A DNA stretch of 64,000 nt, taken from Rhynchosporium graminicola (taxonomy: Eukaryota; Ascomycota; Leotiomycetes; Helotiales; Ploettnerulaceae). Of this stretch, positions 1 through 11,868 are shown piece by piece. Every line of letters starts with the position of its first letter. Position 1 is the stretch's first letter. Made by a program: the position numbers and the translations under genes. The notes beneath the pieces are model-generated. The model did no database searches and had not been told where the DNA came from. It saw only the letters and a list, made by a program, of their open reading frames with translations. The stretch spans positions 372,001-436,000 of the forward strand of contig FJUW01000048.1 of NCBI GenBank assembly GCA_900074885.1, given 5' to 3'.

Positions 1-2368
1 AGCTCGGTTCGAGGAGATGTTGCAACATCAACGTCAACATCAACACCACGAATATCCTTTCGCGCTCCCCATTATTAAGATGGTCAATAAAGAGAAGCCT
101 CAGAGAATACCATCATGGGATGATTCCTTACGGCCCAAAAAGCCCACTCCCTTGAATCCTGCTCCTAAACAGACAATAGGCTATCGCGCAGATAACTTCA
201 ACGCGCGACACCACCCCAATGACTTCCAGCAGCAGCAAGGTCATACGATGACGAATAATAGGGGATATCAACAGCGGGTGTTCTCCTTTGGTCAAAGTCC
301 TATGCAGGTGATGGAAAGTAATATGCAAACGATTGCTTACATGTTGGCATCTGCGAATGCAGCGACCGGTGTCGTGGCGCCTCACATAGGTCGGTGGGAA
401 CACGTGAACCCAAATTTTGATTTTGGAGGACGACAGAAGGGAAATGACGAGGATTTTGAAAAAGTTGAATTATTAGAGGGAGAGGTGAAGGATGGCAATA
501 TGATGGTCAGCGAAGTAGAGGAAGAAGCTGCCATAGCCCTGCCACCTCAACCACCTCAGCTTCACGGATGTAGACTTACGCCAGATGAAGATCTTCGAGC
601 TTGGATGTCTGTTAAGAGACCTCGAACTCGACAACAAAATGGTGCTACTTTCGCGGTCGCATGTTGCCCAGCAACATCCCAGCAAGCTCCCAATTTCGAC
701 GAAGCCGACCAATTCCTCGACACCATATTAAGTGACACATTCGGCAAGAACAAAACCAAAGTCAGAGAACTTTTTCCTTTCCCAGCACCGCAAGAAAATA
801 GCATAATACAAGGACAAAGCCTGCCTCTCCAGAACCAGAAATCCACCACTACCTACTCAAACCAAAGTCCAATTCCCCCTGGTCCGCGCTTGAACGAACC
901 CTCACAACGTCGGCCGCCTGCCGCTCAGAATTTAATGAGGCTCGATGATGGACTAGATGTTTCTCGAAACAAAACAGTTCTGCTACGATCATATACAAGC
1001 TCTCCATACAGTGGCAGAAAGGAGTCGAAACATAAAGGATATCATCTAGAGGACAGAGAGGTAATCTCGTCATCGAGGCATACGGCAAGAGAGAGAAGTG
1101 CGCAGAATCATCAGGAGCATCGCTACAGTCTACTCTCCCGACTACCAGTACGGCCCACTGATGCTCAGCATCGACATTTCGCCAAGAAGGAGGCTAGGAG
1201 GATGAGCGAGAGTAGAAACCAGGATGACGGCAGAAGAATATCTAGGGAACCTCCCGTTAACGATTTTCGAAGAGCTGGCAGAGAAAATCCGAGGATCACA
1301 ATAAAGGAGCTTCCTAGAGGTGTCCAAGTGGGTTTAGACGGGTCTGATAGAAAGGGAAAGGAGTCTCGTAGAAGCGCTCGAAACCCAAAGTCACATGCGA
1401 GAGAACTAACATGGTTAGACGACAACTCCATAGCACAAGAGTGGTATGAGATTGCTGAAAGACAAGACAAAGAATGGCGGCAACGGAAGGCCAGCAAGCC
1501 ACTAGGAGAGTCTCCGATTCTGCAAAGTGGTATGCACGTTGATCTTCAAAACAAACCAGGCAGTGGGAAAATTAAGATGTACTGCGAAGAGAAAGAGAAG
1601 AAGAAAAGACAGAGTAAATATCTCGATCAGGACTTTCACATTGCTAAGACTGCTGCTGAACGAGCCGGTCAACAGTCTCCACCAGACCATATACTCAAGC
1701 AAAATTCAGCTTTGGGAGTGCAGCAGAGTCGCGCAACTCTCTTCCTGAAAGCCAACATAACGAAAGCAGAAAAACAGAGTGTCAAAGAGGCAGTCGCTGA
1801 GTGGCACCGAGCGAAAATTCTCGAGATTCATCAAAAGCTAGTACATGACGGATACTTGCATCCAAAGCCGAGTGCTGGTTCTCTGACTAGGAAGAGGAAC
1901 GACGGGAACGGTAACGAGGATAGAGTACGTGAGAAACGAGTGCGGCTTGATGAACCCGCGGCCTCTGGACTGGCGGGATATGGATTTTCTGAGGCAGACC
2001 CTGTTGAGCGAAGATTCGGTGGCGGAGTAGTGGCGAGAGAGTCTGATGTTATGCTAGAAGACGGGAATGAAGAGCTGAATGAGGTCGAGATTAAGAACAC
2101 TGATGATGTTTCACACGTCACCCACTCCGCTGGAATTTTGCAAACTCCGCGGGATATGCATCCTACTCAAGAACACACCGCTGTCCAGAACGAGATTCGA
2201 GATTTCCGTCTCACCCTGGTCGATCAGGCTACTGAGAAGAGCAGAATGAGTCCGCCTGTTCCGGAAGGAGAGTGGATATTGGATGGTCTGCTGGATAGTC
2301 TTGCAGCTCCAGCAGTTCATTATGAAGGTCCAGCTCTCGCTGCAGCGGCTTCAAGCCAGAACATTTGA
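1..2368 (+). CDS. Large low-complexity protein, 5' end outside window
   Basis: The frame is open from base 2 of the window to TGA at 2366-2368. The first in-window ATG (17) follows an in-frame Ala-Arg-Phe-Glu-Glu with no stop, so the true start is probably upstream and this entry is partial (at least 783 residues). The protein is hydrophilic, rich in Q, R, S and P, with no membrane segment. It starts with a Gln/His-rich stretch, has an acidic patch after about residue 140, long Arg/Ser/Glu-rich middle parts, and a Lys/Arg cluster near residue 630-650 (RKRNDGNGNEDRVREKRVR) that could act as a nuclear localisation signal. The C-terminal end is small-residue rich. I recognise no catalytic domain or family; disordered nuclear or regulatory protein is inference only. 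Codon use looks like ordinary genes nearby and I see no intron. Confidence 0.7.
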   Translation, partial: ARFEEMLQHQRQHQHHEYPFALPIIKMVNKEKPQRIPSWDDSLRPKKPTPLNPAPKQTIGYRADNFNARHHPNDFQQQQGHTMTNNRGYQQRVFSFGQSPMQVMESNMQTIAYMLASANAATGVVAPHIGRWEHVNPNFDFGGRQKGNDEDFEKVELLEGEVKDGNMMVSEVEEEAAIALPPQPPQLHGCRLTPDEDLRAWMSVKRPRTRQQNGATFAVACCPATSQQAPNFDEADQFLDTILSDTFGKNKTKVRELFPFPAPQENSIIQGQSLPLQNQKSTTTYSNQSPIPPGPRLNEPSQRRPPAAQNLMRLDDGLDVSRNKTVLLRSYTSSPYSGRKESKHKGYHLEDREVISSSRHTARERSAQNHQEHRYSLLSRLPVRPTDAQHRHFAKKEARRMSESRNQDDGRRISREPPVNDFRRAGRENPRITIKELPRGVQVGLDGSDRKGKESRRSARNPKSHARELTWLDDNSIAQEWYEIAERQDKEWRQRKASKPLGESPILQSGMHVDLQNKPGSGKIKMYCEEKEKKKRQSKYLDQDFHIAKTAAERAGQQSPPDHILKQNSALGVQQSRATLFLKANITKAEKQSVKEAVAEWHRAKILEIHQKLVHDGYLHPKPSAGSLTRKRNDGNGNEDRVREKRVRLDEPAASGLAGYGFSEADPVERRFGGGVVARESDVMLEDGNEELNEVEIKNTDDVSHVTHSAGILQTPRDMHPTQEHTAVQNEIRDFRLTLVDQATEKSRMSPPVPEGEWILDGLLDSLAAPAVHYEGPALAAAASSQNI

Positions 2369-5359
2369 TTTTGGATATTGACTTCGCCGCCTCCTACTGA
2401 GTGCCCATGAAAGGAATGCGTGGATTCATATAAGAGGGCTTGGGGATCGCGAAGGTTAAGACATGATGGCTTTATTTGGAGCTTGCCTAATACTCATTCC
2501 TTCTACAACTACCAAGGCTCTAGGATGAGGTAAATGAGAGAAGGGTATGGAAAGCATTTTTTTGGGCATTCGGAAGTTGGATTCGTGGTTGACGATTCTT
2601 TTCGAGCAGAAGCTCATATCGGTCAGGGAACTGGAGAGTTATTGAGTCAGCTCTGATGTATGAAGTAGCAATCCCCATTTCACTTTGGAATATGAATATT
2701 CTGTGATGTTTCTGTGCTTTCTATACTTGTAACAACAAAGATAACTTCACCCAGCGTAATCAATGTACTTGTTGACTCTGAATCAGCTAAGTTGAGTTAT
2801 GTTGAGCTGAGTCAAGTGAGTCGAGTCAGGTGATTGGAGCGATTGACTCAACTCAACTCAACCCAACTAATGCATTACGCTGACCTTACCGAGTCTGTCA
2901 CAGCTTCACATTGGACTTTGGGTTCAATCTTCACTCTCCTCGGGGATTTTACCTGCCTTATACTTGCTGATGGTTGGGTTTGAGAGTAGTGGGTCAGATC
3001 AGATACAGACACAAGTCCAGCCAGCGAAGGTAGAAACGCGAGATCGCAGTCGCTCGTAGCAGCAACGATATGATTTCGCATGTTCAGAGATCGAAAACAA
3101 ACGAGTTGATGAGTATCATTTGCATTTGACGACTCAAGCAAGCTTCAGGCATTTTGTACTGCATTACCTCGAAACTTCTGTAGATCCCGCGGAGGATCAT
3201 CATTTAGCCGAGAAAACCCCACTGGACCGACCTGGATGGCTTAATCATTCTTTTCTGTTCTCAGGCACCTCGGCCAGCACAGCAACATCACCAGCAATAG
3301 ATGTCTTTGGCTAGATACCCCTTCTAAATCCTTCCTCAGCCTCGGGATCTCTCACTTAGTGAAGATGTCTCACATTTATTATCGATATATTCAACATGTC
3401 AGGTGATAAGTATTTTAGCGCGTGGCTTTTCCCTGCCAAGCCGCATGGCCAGTAAGTCTGCCGGGCATAGCCTTTGTGGGAGTTTCGACTGAATGTACCT
3501 ATACAGCTGACAGACTTGCTTCGAAATGTATTTGGAATCAAGATTCGAGGCCAGATTCATTACAGTCAGTTGGTAGGCAGGTGCCAATTCCAAGTTCTGT
3601 TTCTGCTGATGCTTCGTAATTCAAAATACTATCAAGATATCCTATCGTGTAGTATTCACGTACTGTGCAATTTGACTTTTTGATTCTGATTTTGATTTTC
3701 ATGGAAAGTGAGATCCAGCAACCTTATCGAGGAAGATGTGCTAGAGCTTGGAATTTGAGTTTGGGGCTTATCTATTTGCGACTGGATGTTAGCTCTCTAA
3801 TATTCTCAGACTCTCGTTAGTTTAAGGTTGTTGCATGTTTATTAAGTGACGCCCCCAACGGAATGGCACGTGCTCCACCTCAGACGATGCCGGACGGCAA
3901 GTTGTCGAAAACACCATCAAGTGAATCATACATATCGAATTTGGTTCTCTATCACCTTCTTTTGCCACATGCGATTCTCTTTTGAAGTTACTGACCTGAC
4001 CATAAATAATCCTTTCTAATGCCAAACGTACTCTGAAAGGCAAGGCGCACGGTAAGAGAGCTGCTGCTATAGTCGCACTCATGTTCCATGAGAAAGGTCA
4101 GAAATAGGAAGTCGAACTCACTTGTCTGTCAAGGCGTGTCACCGTGTCACTGGTGGTGTCAACGGAGCATCTCGATCAAGGCTACATGCAGATACGAAGA
4201 TTGGACGATGATCGTAATCGGACGGTGGTTATGATCGACTTGTGTCGGCGCTGAGAAAGGTACCGAGGCTCGAGTGAAGATGTTTATAGAAACTCGAGTT
4301 TGAGCTTCGAGGGGCTGGGCTGGGCTGGACCGGGCAGTTAGGATTCACCGTGATTGTTGCTGTGCTGTGCTGTGCTGTGTTTGACCGTTGTTGTAATAAG
4401 TTGCATGTCCTACGTGCTTCCGAGAAGGAACATCCGGTCGTGTTGTTGCTAAAGCACCAGCTGCAAGGCCCCGCCGCACGGTGAGATGAGATAAGATGAA
4501 ACGTCAACGACGGTGAGGTTGTACCTCCGTAGTCTTGGTATTAACAAAGTAACTACCGATACCTCAAACTTGTCAATATTTAACCTCGTGTGTGTGTGGC
4601 ATGAGGATTTGCATGGAATATGCACGCACATCTCTCGAACCTCATGGACATCTCAGCATATTCTATCCGTCCTGCACGAATCAGCTCCAAGTTCCAACCG
4701 TTTCATGCTTGAATCTCCTCTTTTGATCGTATAATGCAAAATGCCATTCTGCATCTCCCCGGTCCAAGCCGCGGTCTCTCTTTATTTAAAGTTTGCTGTT
4801 ATCCTTTTGGCTAACGTTTACTTCAATCTATTTGGCTGCCAACATCCTAAGCTCTATAAAGCTCTATAAAGCTCTAACAGCCGCAATGCTTGACAAGGTT
4901 CGGGCCCATTCCATATGCAGACGGTCCTTGGCGGATCACCGGGGGGCGGAGACGTGCAGGACCTTGCATTTTGAACATCGACAGGGAGGCCAGGCGAGAA
5001 TATGGGGTTTTGCCGTCAAGTATAGATAAGTTGGGATGATAGATAGATGGGATGGGATAGGATGGGATGACGAGAATGCATGGAGAGTGCCTTCATTAGG
5101 GCGGGAGGGAAGGAGATTAAACGTGAACGAGGACGTCTCCTTCAACTTTATTTCATTCTATCTTCTTCTTCTTCTTCTCCTCCTCCTCGCTGCGTCGTCT
5201 CCTAATCCTCCTCCCTTCTCACTTCTTCGTTTGTTCTTCCTATTCTATCTTTTCCTTCTCATCAGTCGGGTTTCGGTCTCATCAGGCGTAGAATTCCTTT
5301 CGGTCGCACTTCATGCCATCCAGCCAGTCACTTCCTTATTCACTCTTTCAATCCTCAAC
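2369..5359. other. Intergenic region, no supported gene
   Basis: About 3 kb without a convincing gene. It holds pyrimidine/purine simple stretches, short repeats such as TCAACTCAACTCAACCCAAC near 2850, GCTGTGCTGTG runs near 4360, and a triple AGCTCTATAA near 4850. The last 200 bp are strongly CT-rich (5150-5260) and look like the 5' leader of the protease gene that follows. Small open frames here have no recognisable composition. Confidence 0.5.
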
Positions 5360-8129
5360 ATGAAGTACATCTTCACTACCCTCGTTCTCACCATTTTAGC
5401 CGCCTGTAAGTGTATAGACGACAATTGTCTCCGTGCTTTGAGGGCAATTGCAGACCCTGGCCATCCCGGGGCAGCACGAGAATTCTGTGCCACTCATACC
5501 GCTGGAGGTGCTGCTCCGAAGGCAACTCCTCCGCATGCTCTAAATGCTTGTAAGGATAATGCCGAAATCGCGAGTGCATGTAGTTGTATTGGTGCATCTT
5601 CTACCTCGTTCGCAAAGGCGAGGGTAGGACCCGCTGCATATCATTCCACCACCTCGGCCTCTCCGACCTCATCAAAGACTCCAACTTCAACGAAGACTGC
5701 TTCTCTCACTTCGTCTTCGAAACCTGCCTCCGCTACCTCGGCTCAAGCATGTGCACTGGTGAGCAGCTCATCTTCAGCCCAGAGAGCTGCTAATCCAGCT
5801 GGTAAGTCTCTCAAACCCTTCATTCTGACCAAAGCCTGACTTTCAACAGCTACACCAATGGTAGCTGCTCAGTTGGCTCATGACTGCTTGAACTCTGTCC
5901 CCCTCAACAAGGCAGCCGCAATCAAATTGGTGGACGGCATTGTACCTTACATTGAGTGGCAGAGCGGTACGTAGCACTAATCAGTGATTCTATGGCCATT
6001 TGCTAATGTGGTTTCAGATGCCGAGTTCAAGAAAAAGCCCCCTGCGGATTACTTTTATCCACCGCATGACATTTTTGCAGCCATGGCATCTGTGAAGACG
6101 AACCTCCAAGCAGACAAATATGCAAATGAGTACGGTTTGTAACTTAATTCAGACCCTAGAGATCGTGTCTGATTGTTTTGCAGAGTTTCAAGAAGACTTG
6201 TACCAGGTTTTCGCGAAAGCACACGACGGTCACTTTGTCTTCTATCCGGATGCGCTTACCAAGGCTTTTGAATGGGGCAGAAAGAGAGCGTTGGTATCAA
6301 TCAGCGAGGACGGAACAACTCTGCCGGTTATCAAGATCTACGGTAAATTTGGTTCCCCTAATCTTGAGTACATGCTGATGATTGGCAGAGGATGTGATTG
6401 CATCTCCATCCACCGCTTCGGTCGTGGTCAAAATCAATGGAGTAGAAGCATCAAAATATGTAGCTGAGTTTGCCTATACCGCCTCCTTCAACCAAGACGC
6501 AGATGCTGCGTACAACACCATGTTTGCCGAAATTGCATTTACCGCAACTGGTGCTGGGACTGGCCATGGATTTTTCTCTGGCGGTGGACGTATGAGGTAA
6601 CACTATTCATCCCCTCAGGTCCTTGATCCTCTAACAAAACTAGATATATCTACTCTGGTCCAAACACAACTTTCACTTTCGCAAACGGCACCACTCTGGT
6701 AACTGAGAACATTGCCAAGGTCAAGGGATCATTCGATGCGGTCACTGATGGGCGATCTTTCTACGCCAAGTTCTGTAAAGTCCCCGTACTGAACTCTATA
6801 TCCCAGACTTCTGAGGCGGCAGAAGGGAATTCTGAGGCGCGAGCAAGTGCTGCTAATGTTATAACTCCAGGCTATCCCAAGCCAATCATAGTCACCACTG
6901 ATAAAGTTGTTTCTGGTCACTATCTCAGTGGTAAAGGCTTCGAAGATGTGGCAGTCATGAGTGTTTTGGGTTTCAACCCCGACGATCCCGCAGAATTCCA
7001 AAGTGTTGTCGGGGATTTCTTTGCTACCGCAAAGCGTGACGGAATGACCAAGCTCGTCATTGATCTCTCAGCTAATGGTGGAGGTCTTCTCCTGCTAGGT
7101 TATGACTTGTTCAGACAACTCTTTCCTAAAATCGTCCAGGAAGGAAACTCTCGATTCAGGGAGAGAGACACTTTCCTTGCAATCGCTGAAATTTACTCTG
7201 CAAACACGGCAAATTTCAACCCAGCCACAGCATCACCCGAGACCATCCTCCAGTATACCAGTTCATACAATTACCGCAACGATCTGAACCTGACAAACAA
7301 GCCGTTTGTGTCATTCGAAGATAAATTCACTGGCAACGTCATCGATGGTGTCAAATACACTGATCTCATGAGATTCAACCTCGACAACCCACTCAACACG
7401 ATCAACGACACATACGGGATCGGTATTGACGTGACAGGATATGGAAGCAGGAAGAACTTCGCTCAACCTTTCGCGGCGGAGAACATCGTTATGGTATTAA
7501 TGCCTAGTCTCCTCCATGCTATCTATGCTAACCAGACGTAGCTCTTCGATGGTTATTGTGCATCTACATGTACCACTTTCGCGGAGTTTATGCGCACTCA
7601 AGGTGGTGTAAAGTCTATTGCGATGGGAGGTCGACCACAACCTGGCAAGATCCAAGGTGTCGGTGGTGTCAAGGGTTCGCAGACTCGAACATACAAAGGC
7701 ATCTACGACGACGCTCTCGCCGCTCTAAAGACTGCCTCCAAAGCTCAGGCAGCAATTCTTAAAAGGTTGACCAGCTATCCAATCGACCGCGCTTTAGATA
7801 CTGGTCTCAATGTCCGTGACAACATCCTCCCTGGCAACGTTAAGGACGGGCTCCCAGCTCAATTTGTTCGTGAGGAGGCCGAATGCAGATTATTCTACAC
7901 TCAACCCATGATCACGGATGTCACAGCCCTGTGGAAGGCAGCTGCAGCTGCAGCGTTCAACGGTGCGAAGTGTGCAGCCGGTAGTCTACCCAAGAGATCT
8001 GTAGAGGTGGAGAATTCGGAAAGGAGAAGTGCTGTCACGCCTACGGTGAAGAAGCCAACGAAGAAGATCTCAACGAAGAACAAATCCCCCGCGTGGTTCG
8101 AGAGGCATGGTCGTAAGGCCATCGTTTAG
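5360..8129 (+). CDS. Secreted S41-family (CPAF/UstP-like) peptidase
   Basis: Seven exons: 5360-5801, 5850-5966, 6018-6134, 6184-6342, 6389-6596, 6644-7493, 7542-8129. All introns (46-51 bp) are GT-AG, and phases add up to 826 codons. The start is the ATG opening MKYIFTTLVLTILAACKC, a good signal peptide. A Cys-containing N-terminal region and a Ser/Thr-rich linker (about residues 90-140) precede the conserved part. Family marks are AHDGHF near residue 245, IDLSANGGG near 490 and FDGYCASTC at 632-641, where Ser639 is the expected nucleophile of S41 tail-specific-protease-like enzymes. The C-terminus is basic (KKPTKKISTKNK). Fungal relatives are extracellular or secretory serine proteases; one, UstP, sits in the ustiloxin cluster, but no precursor peptide, tyrosinase or UstYa-like gene lies nearby here, so a role in peptide natural products is not supported. 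Confidence 0.88.
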
Positions 8130-8626
8130 TGCATTCGAGTTGGAAGGAAGATAATAAGACGGCTTTAATAGTTGGCTTGCGATGATGGCTAAAATACAAA
8201 GTCAAAGTCAAAGTAATACATAACAAAAACACATAACATACATTCAAAACATAGTGAATGATAAGTGTGCAATTTATCTCGCGCGCCGCTTTGCCTTGTG
8301 CTGGCACTGATCAAAAAGTCTGAACCGCCAGACAAAGATAGGTAGGTAGGTAGATGAAGACATCATTATTAGCAAGAAAGCTTTGCTGGAGAGTGCAAAT
8401 GGTAGCTTTTTCGGCCACCGTAGGATTTGCATCGGAGCTCGCCTACCAAAACTCTGCCTGCGGATCATTTCATCTTCACATCATCCTAATCGGGTAACTC
8501 AACCTCTCTAACATCAGAGTCAGATCCATATATCAACAACACATCCCCACACCACCTTACAATCGAAAATACATCTTCAGTAGTTCACACGCATTTCCCA
8601 CCAGGCGATATAAATCACATTCCAAA
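8130..8626. other. Intergenic spacer between protease and dehydrogenase genes
   Basis: About 500 bp holding the 3' flank of the protease gene and the promoter and leader of the aldehyde dehydrogenase gene. The last 120 bp are C/A-rich, typical of fungal leaders. A GATATAAATC stretch lies about 20 bp before the start codon, too close to be a normal TATA box. I see no other feature. Confidence 0.5.
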
Positions 8627-10120
8627 ATGTCCACCCCACCATCCCCTCATCATAGTAACTGGGTAGACGGCTCTCATTCATACTCAACTTCAGAAACGAT
8701 CGCTATCGCTAATCCCGCCACCGAAGAGGTTCTCGCAACCATCGACTCAACTCCTCTCTCAGACATAACATCCATCATCGACTCCTCACTCGCCAATTTC
8801 TCGTCAGGAGTATGGAGCCGAACCGATGCCTCAACCAAGTTCTCTGTCCTATCAAAAACAGCTGTCTTACTTCGCTCCCGACTTCCCCAATTTGCCGTTC
8901 TGGAGACACAGCAGACTGGTCGGCCGATTCGAGAGATGAAAGCCCAGTTGGCCAGGATTCCGGAATGGTTGGAGTATTTTGCTTCGCTAGCTAGGACTCA
9001 TGAAGGACGGGTACCGCCATTCAAAGGTCCCGTGATCAACACTTTAACCCGTCTCCCTCTTGGCGTCGTAGTACAGATCACGCCTTGGAATCACCCATTA
9101 TTGATCGCGACCAAGAAAATCGCCGCCGCGCTCGCAGCGGGAAATTCCGTGATTGTGAAGCCGTCAGAAATGGCTCCGCTGTCAGTGTTGAAGATGGGGG
9201 AGATGTTCAAGGAGGCGGGTCTACCAGATGGGACTTTACAGATTGTTTGTGGATATGGGAGGGAGACCGGAAAATTTCTGTGCGAGGATAAGAGGATTGC
9301 GAAGATTGATCTGACGGGTGGTTTGGCGACATACGCAGCCATCGCTCCTAATGCCAGCAAGAACTTGATTCCCATCACGGCTGAATTGGGCGGTAAAGCA
9401 CCAGTGTGCATATTCCCTAGCATAGGAGTCGAGAAAGCAGTCCGAGCCGCTCTTTTCGCCTCCTTCATCGCCAGCGGGCAAACCTGCGTAACAGGAAGTC
9501 GATTGCTCATTCACACAGATATCTACGACGCCTTCGTCGAACTCCTAGTAGAGAGGACGAAAGCTCTCAAGATAGGCGATCCTATGGACGAGAAGACGCA
9601 GATCGGAGCCGTGATATCACAAGCTAGTGTAGACCGCTGCTCGAATTTCGTCCAGCAGGCTGTGTTTGAAGATGGCACTGTTCTCTGCGGTGGCGCTCCG
9701 ACGCTCGTGGAAGGCAAAGGTCATTTCTTTCAGCCGACGCTCATCGCTACCTCGCCTACCAGTTCTCTATCTACGCAAGAAGTCTTTGGGCCCGTGATCG
9801 CACTTATCAGATGCTCTTCGGAGGATGAAATTATCGAGATAGCTAACGGAACGAGTTTTGCTTTAGGGGCGAGTGTGTGGTCGGACGATTTCACGCAGGC
9901 GCATAGGGTGGCGGATAAAATTGATGCGGGGATCGTGTGGGTTAATGGACATCATTTGAATGATCCCAGTTCTCCGTGGGGAGGGTGGAAGGAGAGTGGT
10001 TGTGGAAAGGAGAATGGGGTTGAGGCTTTTGAGGGGTATAGTAGGGTCAAGAGTACGGTCTTTAATTATGGGATTGAGCCGACGTGGTTTGATGGGGAGG
10101 AAGGGGCGAGATATGGCTGA
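8627..10120 (+). CDS. NAD(P)-dependent aldehyde dehydrogenase family protein
   Basis: Intronless 497-residue protein, the usual length for class I/II-type aldehyde dehydrogenases, which oxidise aldehydes to carboxylic acids with NAD(P)+. Visible motifs in order: PWNHPLL (Asn155, oxyanion site), VKPSEMAPLS near 178 (cofactor binding), LTGGLATYA at 229-237 (replaces the usual TGG/STxxG fold), ELGGKAP at 253-259 with general base Glu253, GQTCVTGSR at 284-292 with nucleophile Cys287, and EVFGP near 390. No targeting peptide or membrane segment, so it is probably cytosolic. Substrate is not evident: gene neighbours give no pathway context. It resembles the betaine/aminobutyraldehyde-type branch in general, but that is a weak inference. 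Confidence 0.9.
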   Translation: MSTPPSPHHSNWVDGSHSYSTSETIAIANPATEEVLATIDSTPLSDITSIIDSSLANFSSGVWSRTDASTKFSVLSKTAVLLRSRLPQFAVLETQQTGRPIREMKAQLARIPEWLEYFASLARTHEGRVPPFKGPVINTLTRLPLGVVVQITPWNHPLLIATKKIAAALAAGNSVIVKPSEMAPLSVLKMGEMFKEAGLPDGTLQIVCGYGRETGKFLCEDKRIAKIDLTGGLATYAAIAPNASKNLIPITAELGGKAPVCIFPSIGVEKAVRAALFASFIASGQTCVTGSRLLIHTDIYDAFVELLVERTKALKIGDPMDEKTQIGAVISQASVDRCSNFVQQAVFEDGTVLCGGAPTLVEGKGHFFQPTLIATSPTSSLSTQEVFGPVIALIRCSSEDEIIEIANGTSFALGASVWSDDFTQAHRVADKIDAGIVWVNGHHLNDPSSPWGGWKESGCGKENGVEAFEGYSRVKSTVFNYGIEPTWFDGEEGARYG

Positions 10121-11767
10121 GGAGATGGGTGAGCAGAGATGGAAGGCACATTGGGTTTGAACCTCGACTAAGAGATAAGTCGCTCTGCGCATATGAGGTG
10201 TATATCGAAACAGTTTAGCTTACTTAATTGGTTTGACGTATACGCTACCTCAAACTCGTACATCATGGTGTTGATGCTCCTGTTGGGAAAACCTTTGGAG
10301 TGTCATATTATCAGTGCTTTTGAATTTCGATGGTGCGCTGAAAACAATCTTCCATGTGGTTTTGTGCGAGGTTTCATCAAGAATATAGGAATCTAAATGC
10401 TCATTACTCTGAAGCTTCCAGAGGCTTGTAAAGCGCTTGATGACAGTTACCCAGCCTATTTCATGCAACGTGTTAGACCGCATAGCAATCAAAAGCCCTA
10501 GTGTGCTCATAATCTAGCGCCGCGAACACTCGATATATGACACCTTTGTCTCTGCAAACGGCAGGTTATGCTATCAAGATTGTAACCTGCTTGCTTTTGT
10601 GATCAAGTTTGCGCAACGATTGGATTGATATGAGCGCCGTCGCAGATTCCACTTGATCTCTCTTCGTTGCTTAAGCTACTGATTCAAGCAAGACTCGACA
10701 GTATCAACTGAAGGTGATAATTATACATGATCAGAAGCCCTCTTCCTTCTAGAATAAGCTTCTTTCAGCTTCAAACTCATGACACAATATAGTTGACTGA
10801 TGTAGGCATGTCTCAATTCGTATTCAAGGTAACATATAACTCATGGGCTTTGTAAACATGATAATTCGACATCTGCTATTCTCAGCCGTTTTTGGATTAT
10901 TCTTCGTATCCTGAGATTTTGAGAGGTAAGGTAAAAGAAAAATGCTTGCGTCTTGGATACCATGTCACGTTGTTACTTGCTATAGTATAGGTGAAGCAAC
11001 TTGATTTCGGAGTGCTGATTATCAAACGACTCATTCAATTAGACGTAAACCACACAAAATAATCAGTATGTACAGCACTTGACTTGACTTTCGGTTCTGA
11101 GGAACAGGCATGAATTGCGAATACGATCACTACTATGCTGCTTGATTAGCTCAGGCCAATCAGTGCATTCAAATTCTATCATCTGCAACTTTGTAGTCGA
11201 TTCAATTTATATACTTGAAGCCCATTGATTCTTCTTCTTGGACAAGTAGAATCATATTTGATTTTCCGCTCACTTTGGTTGTGTAGTAATACTATGCTCA
11301 AGTCAATTGGCGCGAAAGCTGACCTTAACTCTGAGATTGACTATAATGAACATCTATTCAAAGCAGTATTCATAAGATACCGTAAGTCAAATTCACCCAA
11401 AACACTAAGGATATGGAGCACGGAAATTGATTGCCAGTAGCAGAGTATGGACCGTTCGAGTAGTATTTAAGACGCTCCTCCTACTACGTTGAGTTCTTGT
11501 CTTTCTCTCTGAACAACTACAACAGAAACCATCTTCGCTCTTGGTACCCAGTGCCAAACACCTTGCTTAAGGACTGAAGGTACCTTCAGTAAGTTCTAAC
11601 ATCCACCACCCCATATGCTTGCTTCTCATGCACTGTGTCTGTCCCTGATCTAGATCAGGTCCTTTGCTAACTGTCAACCCTCAGAGTATCAACAACTTTC
11701 ATCTTCCAACAAGCTTCTCTAGGCCTCGCAGCCAACACTGAATAATATTATACGTCTTTGAAAGACT
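10121..11767. other. Intergenic region, no supported gene
   Basis: About 1.6 kb of mixed, fairly AT-rich sequence without a recognisable coding pattern. The right end contains splice-like sites (a GTAAGT near 11589 and a CAG near 11685) that may mark another leader intron of the small secreted protein gene downstream. Confidence 0.4.
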
Positions 11768-11843
11768 GTAAGCATCTACATGCCCTTCCCTCCTGTGCTG
11801 CCTTTGCTTCCCATATAACATATAAACTAATTTAATTGACCAG
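11768..11843 (+). other. Probable 5'-UTR intron of the small secreted protein gene
   Basis: Donor GTAAGC, a TTAATTGAC-type branch region and acceptor CAG 25 bases before the start codon. It explains why the upstream in-frame extension is not coding. Confidence 0.5.
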
Positions 11844-11868
11844 ATCAAAACCCACACCCTGGTTCAAA

